A stretch of 58,140 nucleotides of DNA, from positions 1 through 58,140 of IMG/VR virus record IMGVR_UViG_3300009103_000036, one strand, 5' to 3'. Source of the DNA: a virus. Of this stretch, positions 41,471 through 50,484 are shown piece after piece. The stretch's first letter is position 1; every line of letters starts with the position of its first letter. The notes beneath the pieces are model-generated. The model made no database searches. It had not been told where the DNA came from and saw only the letters and a list, made by a program, of their open reading frames with translations. The position numbers and the translations under genes were made by a program.

Positions 41471-44400
41471 GATGTAACTGACTCCAAAGCGATAAAATAC
41501 TCATACATGCTAGTATAACCCTCAGCAGCATCTCTAGATTTCATCTTCAAGACATTAATTCCCTCAGCATTTTTTATCGTTTCTGTTCTTGACTGGAACA
41601 TATTGCGGTAAAGGGCATTTCTACCTCCCGCAGTTTTAATAGTTAAAGGTACATCTATTTCAAAATCATCAGGATCAATTGGAACACAAAACACTCGATC
41701 AAAAAGATTGGGACTCAGAGTTAAGCCTGAATATTTTTTAGCATTAATAATTGGGGCCGACGCTGCTGTTTTAACGATATTTCTCTGTGCAACAAACTCT
41801 CTCAACTCTTCCTCGGTTGTTATGGTCTGTTTTTTTATAAGCGAACCTATAACTGACGAGATAACAGTATTTCCACTGCTACCTTTGGAATAAATGTTAG
41901 CATTCACATCAAAATTTTGCTCATCTAGATCAATGCCAGAAAGCAATCCCACATAAAGCTTTAAGAGATCACTTGTTATATGATTTCTAATTAAGTTTAA
42001 ACGATCAACATTGTTAAGAGATTCATATTCCTCTATGGAGGAAATTGTTTCTCCAGTATACTCTCCAACTAATCCAGAAGAATTATAATCATATAAAATT
42101 GCGCGACTAGACAATATATCTGTAAAAGTATCATCTTCTTCAAGTTTATCATATGAACCATCTGACATGAAAAGTGATGAATCAAATAAAAATTCTATCG
42201 GTTTGAAAACAATGTCGTCGTATTCAATATCACGCTTATAGACCTTTATCTTAAACCAATCAGTACTTTTTTGATTTTCAATTGTCTTTCCACGCCCTTC
42301 ATAATATGCAAACTCATTTAAGTAGTCAATCATTGTGGCCGGAATTCCAATTCCCAATATTCCCATATTGCTTGCAGGAGTGCTTCTATAAGACGCCTCC
42401 CTCAACATGATATCTAAGGCACTTTTTTTATTTGGAGAAATTGTTGCACGAACTGGAGCGTATAAATCACCAATTTTTGAGTATCTATCCATTGAAAAGT
42501 AAGAAGAAGCAAGCTGTTGCGGGCTTAACATCTCAAGAGCCATTTTTCCCTGCTTTGTACCTTGAAAAAATTCTATCAAACTTTTTCGAACAGGATCTGC
42601 GCTGCCCGGCTTTAAAAAGCTGTCAAGAGACTCTAGTGTATCATAATTTACCTTGGAAAGGCCTGACAAAATTGAAACTGATTTCATAATAAATTCATCT
42701 TCATCAGAAAGTCTTCCTCTTATGTCGATCATATCCTCCTTATAAGCGATAAACGTTGACTTTTCAAGAGGGTTTTCAATATTAGATTCATAACTTGTCA
42801 CATCAGAATCACTAAAATTTGAAGACATACCCATTAATGAATAATAACCTGGACGATTAATGCTAGGGTCATATTTTAAAATGTATGGAGAGCCTGAGAT
42901 AGTAGTGTCTCTTCCGTCCCATTGGCACTTAAAAAGATTGGCAACCAAAGTCGATGCTGTTAAACAAAATAGATAGGTAAATATACCCTTGTCAAATGAT
43001 CCAAATCTTGAAATAGATCTTCCATTTGCTTGTGTTGTAAAAATTTCACCGCCCATATAAGATGCAGAAGTAGAAAAATTAGAAATCATATCAAACAATG
43101 TTTTAAATAACATCACAACATCACCTTCACCGTCTTGCAACGCCTCTTTCACTTCGCTTCGTGTAAAATACTTAACCTTTAAGGCGTCTCCAGAAATAGC
43201 ACCTGACTCTATAGCTCCCAGTCTTCCCAATATTTTAACTGATGAATCATTTGGATCTTCAGCAGGCTCCGATGATGATGTTGCAGAAGAACCAAACAAT
43301 GGTGCTTTTGTAAGAGATGAAGTGGTCGGTTTTGATAATCCTGTAGCCCCCATTGGAGACATTACAGAAGATAAAACAGGAGAAACTGTGGGTGAAGAAG
43401 AACTGCTTTCATCTGTGTCAAGACCCATTGCTTCAGCCATTGCTTCAAGGGCTTCTTCCGCGCTAGAAGGTGGTTCTTCTTCTTCAGGTTCTTCTGCTTC
43501 TGCAACCCTTTCAGCAACCTCAGAAGTGATGTACGTATAAAGTTGATGAAGCAAATTAAAATCATTTGCAGCTGATCCCAATAAGGCTACAGCCATTAAT
43601 GCACGATCTTCTGGTTCATCTTGAATTGCTTTTTCAAGATATGGTAAAAGATACGAAATTAAATTATCTAAAAGCTCATCACCCTTGAAGGTAAAGTCAA
43701 CATCGCTTCCTTCTTCCGCACCTGCCCTCATCATAATAGACACTAAGTCAGATATATTGTTAAAGTCTTTATAGAAGCTCGTTGAAAATGATCGATATTT
43801 TTCAATGCTTAGTTTAGGATTTAATCGTGCAATTGAATCAGCAAAATAACGAGAACCCGGAGTAAATACCTGTGAACCTTGATTTATTGTAATGCTTTCA
43901 AAGGGTAAAATGGAATACTTAGCTGTTGATACTTTCAATGAAGAGCTTAATCCTTGAGATCGAGAAGTTCTCGATAAAATTGATTCAGGATTGCCAAATA
44001 ATCCCTCGAAAGCCTGGTAACCCGTAGCGGTTCTAGTATAATCTAAAATGGCCCTTCTAACATCATCACTTGCAGATGCAGCTGAATATCTCATCTCTTT
44101 AGAAAGAATTGACATTATAAAGACTACCTTGTCAAAATCTTTTTTTGGCATTCTTTTCAAAAGTTTTCTTAGATTTCCGGATTTCTCTGGATTTGCCCTC
44201 TGTGAGGTAAAATCTGCCGGCCTTAATGTTGTTGACCCGCCTCGTCTTGATATTTTTGATAATTTTAAAGCTGAGATATCATTTTCTCTACCCGCTGTGC
44301 TTTCCTGAAAAAGCATGGGAGAAAATGATGACATTGTTGTTTTAAGATCATAAATTATTTGAGAAATTACTTTAGTGTTAGAAAAACTTTCAAAGCCCTC

Positions 44401-45087
44401 TTCAGAAAAGCCCATATCATTTACAACAAAATCTTTCATTGACAAAATTGGATCAGAAGATTCATTGTCATCTTCTTCTATCTCTAAAAAAAAGCTTTTT
44501 GAAAGATTCTCCAAAATACTATTGGCCTCTGAAATGATTTGATCATTATCTTTGATATCTAATGCCGTCTTTACCTCAGATATTTTGTCATATAAGCTGC
44601 TTAAAAAATTAATTCTTAAATCAACTAACGAAAATTCACGAGCATACCCTTCTTCTAACTTTGTTAAGTCTGAATTTCCGGAATTACTTTTTATGGCATT
44701 TTTCGCAATTTCAGAAGATAGCTGTCTTGATAAAAATTGTATATCTAACATACTTGCAGGGGTCAGTTTTGTCTCTCCGTTATTTTCATAACATGGAAGA
44801 AAATTAAACTGTAATAAAATTTCAGGTTTTGTTCTGCTAATTCCATTTGTAGATAAATTTTTATTTAAAAGATCATCAATCTTAAGGTTCTTTTTCTTTC
44901 CTTGGACTGAGGCTTTTCCTTTTCCTTTTTTACTAGATGACTTAGTAAGAACAGCTCCCTTACCTGATACTTCTGATTTTTTTCCTCCCCTTCCTAAAAT
45001 GTCAGTAGAAGTTATCTTTTTTCTTTTCTTAAGAAATTTTCCTTTTGGCTTGCTAGTTAATCCTTTTCCTAGACTCCGAATACCCAT
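41467..45087 (-). CDS. Very large structural protein with basic N-terminus and Ser/Pro linker (unknown)
   Basis: 1206 residues. The first ~75 are strongly basic and low-complexity (KGKFLKKRKKITSTDILGRG, KGKGKASVQGKKKN), unlike its neighbours. A helical region follows to about residue 530, then a Ser/Glu/Ala/Pro linker (SSAEEALEAMAEAMGLDTDE, SSSSSPTVSPVLSSVMSPMG), then a second folded half. The C-terminus ends with EGYTSMYEYFIALESVTS. I recognise no family. AGGTGA precedes the ATG. Its position between two FN3-like structural genes indicates a tail or baseplate component. The basic tail could contact DNA or acidic protein. Confidence 0.65.
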   Translation of the reverse strand: MGIRSLGKGLTSKPKGKFLKKRKKITSTDILGRGGKKSEVSGKGAVLTKSSSKKGKGKASVQGKKKNLKIDDLLNKNLSTNGISRTKPEILLQFNFLPCYENNGETKLTPASMLDIQFLSRQLSSEIAKNAIKSNSGNSDLTKLEEGYAREFSLVDLRINFLSSLYDKISEVKTALDIKDNDQIISEANSILENLSKSFFLEIEEDDNESSDPILSMKDFVVNDMGFSEEGFESFSNTKVISQIIYDLKTTMSSFSPMLFQESTAGRENDISALKLSKISRRGGSTTLRPADFTSQRANPEKSGNLRKLLKRMPKKDFDKVVFIMSILSKEMRYSAASASDDVRRAILDYTRTATGYQAFEGLFGNPESILSRTSRSQGLSSSLKVSTAKYSILPFESITINQGSQVFTPGSRYFADSIARLNPKLSIEKYRSFSTSFYKDFNNISDLVSIMMRAGAEEGSDVDFTFKGDELLDNLISYLLPYLEKAIQDEPEDRALMAVALLGSAANDFNLLHQLYTYITSEVAERVAEAEEPEEEEPPSSAEEALEAMAEAMGLDTDESSSSSPTVSPVLSSVMSPMGATGLSKPTTSSLTKAPLFGSSATSSSEPAEDPNDSSVKILGRLGAIESGAISGDALKVKYFTRSEVKEALQDGEGDVVMLFKTLFDMISNFSTSASYMGGEIFTTQANGRSISRFGSFDKGIFTYLFCLTASTLVANLFKCQWDGRDTTISGSPYILKYDPSINRPGYYSLMGMSSNFSDSDVTSYESNIENPLEKSTFIAYKEDMIDIRGRLSDEDEFIMKSVSILSGLSKVNYDTLESLDSFLKPGSADPVRKSLIEFFQGTKQGKMALEMLSPQQLASSYFSMDRYSKIGDLYAPVRATISPNKKSALDIMLREASYRSTPASNMGILGIGIPATMIDYLNEFAYYEGRGKTIENQKSTDWFKIKVYKRDIEYDDIVFKPIEFLFDSSLFMSDGSYDKLEEDDTFTDILSSRAILYDYNSSGLVGEYTGETISSIEEYESLNNVDRLNLIRNHITSDLLKLYVGLLSGIDLDEQNFDVNANIYSKGSSGNTVISSVIGSLIKKQTITTEEELREFVAQRNIVKTAASAPIINAKKYSGLTLSPNLFDRVFCVPIDPDDFEIDVPLTIKTAGGRNALYRNMFQSRTETIKNAEGINVLKMKSRDAAEGYTSMYEYFIALESVTS

Positions 45088-45096
45088 CTAAATCAC

Positions 45097-47553
45097 CTAA
45101 TCCTTGATAATCTTAATTGAACCTGCCATTACTAATGACCCAAGACTATAATCTAAATATACTGGTAAAATACTGTAAGATACTACCCCTGGCATTCGAG
45201 TCATTACAGAATCAACATAGTCAAATTTTCCTAAAAATTCCGAAGGATGGACAACACCGATCGGAACTGACTCATTTAATTTTGATCCAATAATTATAAA
45301 ATGATCAATCTTTGACTTGTCACCGTCGATTGACCATGTAATTAAATTCTCATGACTGTTTAAAGCAGTTACATTTGCTGTTGATATTCCCGGTAAAACA
45401 GCTGTTAGATCAACATCAACGTTAACGAAGCTTCCTGTCTCACCCTCAAGAAAAACACTACTTTTCTTTAATTTTCTAGAATTAGCTGTCCTTAGTGTTC
45501 CGTGATAAAGATTGTGATTTCCATCAAATTTTGATGAATCAAAATTATACTCAAAATTAGATCTTGGATCTGACCTTACAGAGGAGTAAGATTCAAAAAT
45601 CTGTGAGGCCTTTAGCTTATAAGCTCTTATTGTATATCGATACCTATTGCCTGCTTGTAAGGGTAACATCCTTGATTGTATCGACATTTTTCTATCAGAA
45701 AAAACACCGCTGCCCATCTCAAGAGAAAATGCCTCTTCAATTCCTTCAGTTAAATTAGCTCTTTGTATCATAAAAACTATAATATCAGCAGCTTTTTCCT
45801 TGAACTCTGACATTGATGTCTCATCAGAAAATAAATTATCTATATTGTCCTTTTTTAAAGCATCCAATAATAAGCTTGTATCAGATGTTTTTCCACCACC
45901 GTCTATGGTAAAGGTAACATTAGGATTTTTTCCTCGAGTTAAACGAAAGTTTTGAATTTCAATTCCCACTTCTGTGGTAATCGGAACATACTTTTGAACT
46001 GATCTTCCTGAGCCTGTAGTTGTTTTTCCATCAAGATAATAAAGGATCGCAGAGTATTCATAAATCTCATCTCTTTTAACGTCTGTGTCAATCTGAACAA
46101 TCATTCTTCCCCGGGAATTCTTGATCGTCCCGACAGGAGGAATTAGATTGTTGATATTTAATTTAGAAAATGATCGCTCTTTTCTTGTTAGATTTTTTCG
46201 TTGAATTCCTATAAATTTTACCTCTTCTGACGCCTTATTTACAGTAATCTCAATTCCCTGATCGATAATTTTTGTTGAAACCACACAAAACTTATTTCTT
46301 CTATCAGCCTCGCTTAAAAATTTTAATGACTTGTTGTAAGCTACAGTCATTCCGGGAGCAGATCCTACAGCTGATTTTGCACCCACTGAAAGAACGCGAT
46401 ATATCATTGGCCCTGTATTGGCTACGTTATCAACATAAATTACCGGACCATCTCGATTAAAACAGTTTATCTCATCGACTAGCTGAAATTTACAATTAAT
46501 TAAAGCCTTTGTTGATTCAACTTCTTTTCGAAAAATTCTTATTTTTTTACCAGTCGGATCGTTCTGTTTAATCTGAATAATGTTTTTCTCAGGCATTGTT
46601 CCTATCACAGATACATTCGGGGCAATTCTGGGCATATGAAAGACTCTAACAGAATTGACATGATCAATAACACGCTCTATTCTTTGAACGACGCCACCTT
46701 CTATGTCTAACACATCAAATACTACACGAAACTTTCGTAATTTTTCCAATTTTTCTGAAGAAATTGAACAAGTCTTTTTTATAGATAACTTTCTTTTAAT
46801 TCTCTCTTCAAGAACTGGAATCAAATCATTATTATCGCTATCATCGGCGGAAATATTTTTTCTGACTTTAAGAATTCCCTTCTGAAGAATTTTTACCAAC
46901 TTTTCTTCAGAATTGTCATCAATTCTATCAAAAAAACCCTGAAGAAGATCATTCTCATCAAAATTTGGTCTTTCAAGCACTGATTCTGCAGGATCAGAAA
47001 GATTATCATAAATTAAACTAATTGCAGCCGACTGACGAGAATTACTTGCAACAGTATTAAAATTCTTAGTTTGCTTAGTCATTGAAGTCATTATTGTATT
47101 AGAATATTTGTTGCTTCTTAAGAATGACTTTCTGCTTTGAAGAACGATCTTTTTCTCTAATGGGAGTAAATCAATGGCGTCCTTTTCTCGACCCACTTTA
47201 ATTAAACGAACAATTTCATTGTTAAATTTAGCGCTAGCATCTGATACAGTTGACGTTAAAAGCTCAGTCTTTTTACTTCTAATTCCATCTTTTAACTTAG
47301 CATTTGCAAGAAGTAGTGACTGAATTACAGACTCTGAGTCGGTCTTTTTAGATCCAAAAATAGAATTAATTTTCTTTCCACTATTTTTATAAATTGAAAT
47401 TCTTATCTTAATAGCGTCAGACTGAATTGCAGCGATCTGATCAACCTCATATAAAAACTCATATTCATAACCTCCATCTGACAATTGTCGAATAATCTTT
47501 TGATAATTTTTAGGAAGATTAATTACTTTTTTTTGTTTAAAAATTACACGCAT
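45097..47553 (-). CDS. Structural protein with fibronectin-III-like region (unknown)
   Basis: 818 residues. N-terminal helices (to about residue 270) are followed by beta strands and repeated FN3-like units, for example VVFDVLDIEGGVVQRIERVI, VIYVDNVANTGPMIYRVLSV, GAKSAVGS, YTIRAYKLKASQIF and VTALNSHENLITWSIDGDKS. The architecture resembles the 614-residue protein downstream on the strand, with helices first and FN3-like domains after. The stop codon overlaps the start of the 310-residue gene's transcript neighbour (TGATG), so the two are coupled. It stops with TAG. It is probably a long tail-fibre or baseplate arm protein, inferred from FN3-like content. Confidence 0.65.
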   Translation of the reverse strand: MRVIFKQKKVINLPKNYQKIIRQLSDGGYEYEFLYEVDQIAAIQSDAIKIRISIYKNSGKKINSIFGSKKTDSESVIQSLLLANAKLKDGIRSKKTELLTSTVSDASAKFNNEIVRLIKVGREKDAIDLLPLEKKIVLQSRKSFLRSNKYSNTIMTSMTKQTKNFNTVASNSRQSAAISLIYDNLSDPAESVLERPNFDENDLLQGFFDRIDDNSEEKLVKILQKGILKVRKNISADDSDNNDLIPVLEERIKRKLSIKKTCSISSEKLEKLRKFRVVFDVLDIEGGVVQRIERVIDHVNSVRVFHMPRIAPNVSVIGTMPEKNIIQIKQNDPTGKKIRIFRKEVESTKALINCKFQLVDEINCFNRDGPVIYVDNVANTGPMIYRVLSVGAKSAVGSAPGMTVAYNKSLKFLSEADRRNKFCVVSTKIIDQGIEITVNKASEEVKFIGIQRKNLTRKERSFSKLNINNLIPPVGTIKNSRGRMIVQIDTDVKRDEIYEYSAILYYLDGKTTTGSGRSVQKYVPITTEVGIEIQNFRLTRGKNPNVTFTIDGGGKTSDTSLLLDALKKDNIDNLFSDETSMSEFKEKAADIIVFMIQRANLTEGIEEAFSLEMGSGVFSDRKMSIQSRMLPLQAGNRYRYTIRAYKLKASQIFESYSSVRSDPRSNFEYNFDSSKFDGNHNLYHGTLRTANSRKLKKSSVFLEGETGSFVNVDVDLTAVLPGISTANVTALNSHENLITWSIDGDKSKIDHFIIIGSKLNESVPIGVVHPSEFLGKFDYVDSVMTRMPGVVSYSILPVYLDYSLGSLVMAGSIKIIKD

Positions 47554-48485
47554 CAGTCAAACACCAAGATAAATAAATTAACAAATGTATATAATCCCTT
47601 GCCGTCGGGAAGGACTTTTCCCACAAAGAAGTAATGTTGATTTGGCCTGACTGGGCTTTCCGTGGTAAATTCTCCAAAGTCAATCACATCTAACTTTACC
47701 ATATTGGTTTTTTGAATCTCAAAAAATTGACAAATAATATTATTGTCTCTAGAAGACTCAATAAATCTTACTGTTTCTCCTTGTTTACCCGATATTTCTC
47801 TTTGAATCTGTGCAAGAGATAAAATTGAATCCTGCGACAGTCTAGGATAATTTCCTAATTTCAAATTATTAGCCGTCGGAGGCAGATAGGAAAATTGATC
47901 AACATGGGAGAGACGTTTATCCTGAAATAAGCTCTCCACATCATCAATAGAAATGGTCTGAATCTGACCAGAAGGAATTGGAAAATTATCAGTTAACTTA
48001 AAAACCACCTCGTTGTGACTCAGCTCGAAATCATTATGTTCTAATAAAGGGTCAGTAGTTCCAATAATATTCTGCTGGTCAAAGTTATTGAGAGAAGATG
48101 CTAGAAGATTATCAGCTAACTTAAAAAATTCCTTCTCATCAGTAATTGCTGCAAGATAATCCGGGTTTTTTCCAGGTTTCGACGCCTTTGCTCCTGAGAG
48201 AATCTTTCCTCCTCTCAGCTCCATGTCTGATCCCTGAAACGCCTTCATAAATCCGGAGTCATCAGACTCAAAGGTAATCTGATCTTGAGGCATTCCTGCA
48301 GCTTCGAAGTAAATTCGGTTACTAGCGTCATCTGATCCGCTGAGCACGTCCTTGGCATAGAAGGTCTGATCATCAGTAAAGCTAATAAACTGAATTCGAA
48401 GGTCACCTGAGGCAATCTGGCGTCGACCCTCGGGGGTAACGATTGTATCCAAAATTCTCGTCTTTTTATCTAGAATGCCTGACAT
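47553..48485 (-). CDS. Tail/fibre attachment-type protein, paralog of the 233-residue protein
   Basis: 310 residues. The N-terminus (SGILDKKTRILDTIVTPEGR then RQIASGDLRIQFISFTDDQT) has the same plan as the protein at 38826-39527. A Phe/Tyr- and Asp-rich beta region follows (DDASNRIYFEAAGMPQDQIT, FYAKDVLSGS), then a helix-rich middle and strands at the C-terminus (YFFVGKVLPDGKGLYTFVNL). It lies 20 bases downstream of the tail fibre gene, which fits an adaptor or base-plate attachment role. No known enzyme motif. Confidence 0.7.
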   Translation of the reverse strand: MSGILDKKTRILDTIVTPEGRRQIASGDLRIQFISFTDDQTFYAKDVLSGSDDASNRIYFEAAGMPQDQITFESDDSGFMKAFQGSDMELRGGKILSGAKASKPGKNPDYLAAITDEKEFFKLADNLLASSLNNFDQQNIIGTTDPLLEHNDFELSHNEVVFKLTDNFPIPSGQIQTISIDDVESLFQDKRLSHVDQFSYLPPTANNLKLGNYPRLSQDSILSLAQIQREISGKQGETVRFIESSRDNNIICQFFEIQKTNMVKLDVIDFGEFTTESPVRPNQHYFFVGKVLPDGKGLYTFVNLFILVFD

Positions 48486-48505
48486 TTAAAAACTCACAAT
48501 ACTAA

Positions 48506-50476
48506 CTATTTGATTCCTATCGCAGCCAACACAAGATTATAATCACAATCTAAGTTTCTAGTGGATTCCCAAGCGACACCTACTGCTTTTTTATACTGAT
48601 CAAATGTGATATCATCTGAACTTATCGCAATGCAATAATTTTTTTCCTGCACGGGAATTAAATAATCCCCGTCACTTACTGGACCTTTTGTGAGAACTGG
48701 CACCTGGCCAGAGAATGAAACTATTGCTCCATTATCTCGCGAATCATCAGAATCTAAAAGATTTCCAACTAATAACGCCCTGCATGTTATAACCATCGGA
48801 GTTCCAGGGCTGTATCTATTAATTTTTCCATCTTTAACATACACCACATTCCCCTCCATCAATCCCAGATCCCACTCTTCTTTATCAGCAAATTCAAGCC
48901 ACTCTCCAAAGTCACCCCCACCAGAAACATACACAACACCAGAGCTCCACGTCCCGCTTCCTCGATAACCGCCTACCCGAACAGGCTGATTCTCACCATA
49001 AACTCTAGCACCCTCATAGTCTTTGTCGGTGTTCATGCCAACAAATGCTGAATAGGCCTGTGCGGAACCGATTGACTGGGTCGCCGCCCTAATGGAACCG
49101 ACATTGTTGCTCCCGGTGTCGTTAAATCGGATAAAAATATTGTCGTCCCCATTGTCGTGGGCGGAATCTTTAGTATAACCCAGCTGTATCCTTAAACCCC
49201 TTCCAGGGTCACTGCCGTTTTTAATCATCATCACATAATCATCAACGGAATCGTAGACATCAAACTTATAGTCTGGTGAGGTGTCACCAATTCCAACATG
49301 CTGATAAAAACCGTCAAAATACATCATTGTATTAAAAGTACTAGTGCTCTGACCTGTTCGCAAAAGGAGGTCTCCGTAACCAGTGTTGGTGTCGTTTACT
49401 CTTCCACGCAGACTGAAGATCGCCTTGGTTGCAGAGGAATCCGTCATGTACGACTCTATAACGTCTGTGGAATCATCTCCAGCCAGGGTCTCAGAAGTTG
49501 ACTCCTGATAAGTTTCAATAATTGTCTTCCCAGATGACGAAAAAGTCTGTGTATTGGTAATTCTTGCTGTAGTGGTTGCCGCTTGGACATGGAATGGTCT
49601 TGATGGACTACCAGTACCAATTCCCACATATCCCGCGGTGGTCATAACAAAGTCGTCATCAGCTGAGAGTGAAGTTCCAGCAGTGATCTTAAACTTATCT
49701 GAATCTCCATCTTCGACACCCACCGCGTATTTAGTAACGCCACTCAGCTGAAAAAGAATTCTTGGATCGCCGTCGGTCGCTGTGTTATCGATGATCAGAT
49801 CTGTGACAGAATCAGCGGAGGAGATATCTAACATACCGTCAGGTGAGCTGTCACCGATTCCAACGTATCCATTTTCATCAATTGTCATCCTTTGGGTTTG
49901 TGCGGTTTCGTCGTCGGGGTTAGTATAAAACCGTAATTGAGCTCCTTCTGCGCTTGCATAAGTCCAATCTTGTGTTGCGTTAGCAGTTATAATTGCTCCT
50001 ACAGGATGCGTCACTCCATCAGATGTTCCGCCGAACTGGATCCCGCCTAGGGTATTGCCGTCCTGGATAGCTGAATCTTTTCTAAACAGACCAATATAAG
50101 GATTAGAATCCTCTTTTAAAATTGTTAGCTCATTTTCGGGTGTTGTTGTTCTAATTCCTACACGATTGTTGGTGTCGTCAACTGTGAGGGTGTCACTATC
50201 AAATGTTATTCCTCCCCCGGCGTTAATGGTTCCTGTAACGTAAAGATTACCCGTAGTCTTTATGTCTCCTTCAACATATACCTGCTCATCAGTGATCTCG
50301 ACCTTGTTGCTTCCTGACGTGACTGTGATATTACCTCGAACGATTAAGTCTTGAGGAGCATTGCTTAAACCCACATAAAAATCATGAGGAATGATCACTC
50401 TAAGGATCTCACCTGTTCCTCGAACAGTCTCCTTAAGTGACATCATCTTTTTTAAGTCAGCATTAGAAATGGCCAT
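48506..50476 (-). CDS. Tail fibre with repeats and C-terminal Peptidase_G2-like domain
   Basis: 656 residues. A helical N-terminus leads to beta strands and four copies of a VGI-x-x-x-x-P turn: VGIRTTTPENELTI (106-119), VGIGDSSPDGMLDI (205-218), VGIGTGSPSRPFHV (284-297) and VGIGDTSPDYKFDV (394-407). The C-terminal ~150 residues (GGGDFGEWLEFADKEEWDLG, GKINRYSPGTPMVITCRALL) resemble the Peptidase_G2 intramolecular chaperone domain of tail fibres and spikes, which is usually cleaved off after trimer folding. It is probably a receptor-binding fibre. I see no clear cleavage site. The gene lies eight bases downstream of the giant LamG protein. Confidence 0.78.
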   Translation of the reverse strand: MAISNADLKKMMSLKETVRGTGEILRVIIPHDFYVGLSNAPQDLIVRGNITVTSGSNKVEITDEQVYVEGDIKTTGNLYVTGTINAGGGITFDSDTLTVDDTNNRVGIRTTTPENELTILKEDSNPYIGLFRKDSAIQDGNTLGGIQFGGTSDGVTHPVGAIITANATQDWTYASAEGAQLRFYTNPDDETAQTQRMTIDENGYVGIGDSSPDGMLDISSADSVTDLIIDNTATDGDPRILFQLSGVTKYAVGVEDGDSDKFKITAGTSLSADDDFVMTTAGYVGIGTGSPSRPFHVQAATTTARITNTQTFSSSGKTIIETYQESTSETLAGDDSTDVIESYMTDSSATKAIFSLRGRVNDTNTGYGDLLLRTGQSTSTFNTMMYFDGFYQHVGIGDTSPDYKFDVYDSVDDYVMMIKNGSDPGRGLRIQLGYTKDSAHDNGDDNIFIRFNDTGSNNVGSIRAATQSIGSAQAYSAFVGMNTDKDYEGARVYGENQPVRVGGYRGSGTWSSGVVYVSGGGDFGEWLEFADKEEWDLGLMEGNVVYVKDGKINRYSPGTPMVITCRALLVGNLLDSDDSRDNGAIVSFSGQVPVLTKGPVSDGDYLIPVQEKNYCIAISSDDITFDQYKKAVGVAWESTRNLDCDYNLVLAAIGIK

Positions 50477-50484
50477 CGTTTCCC

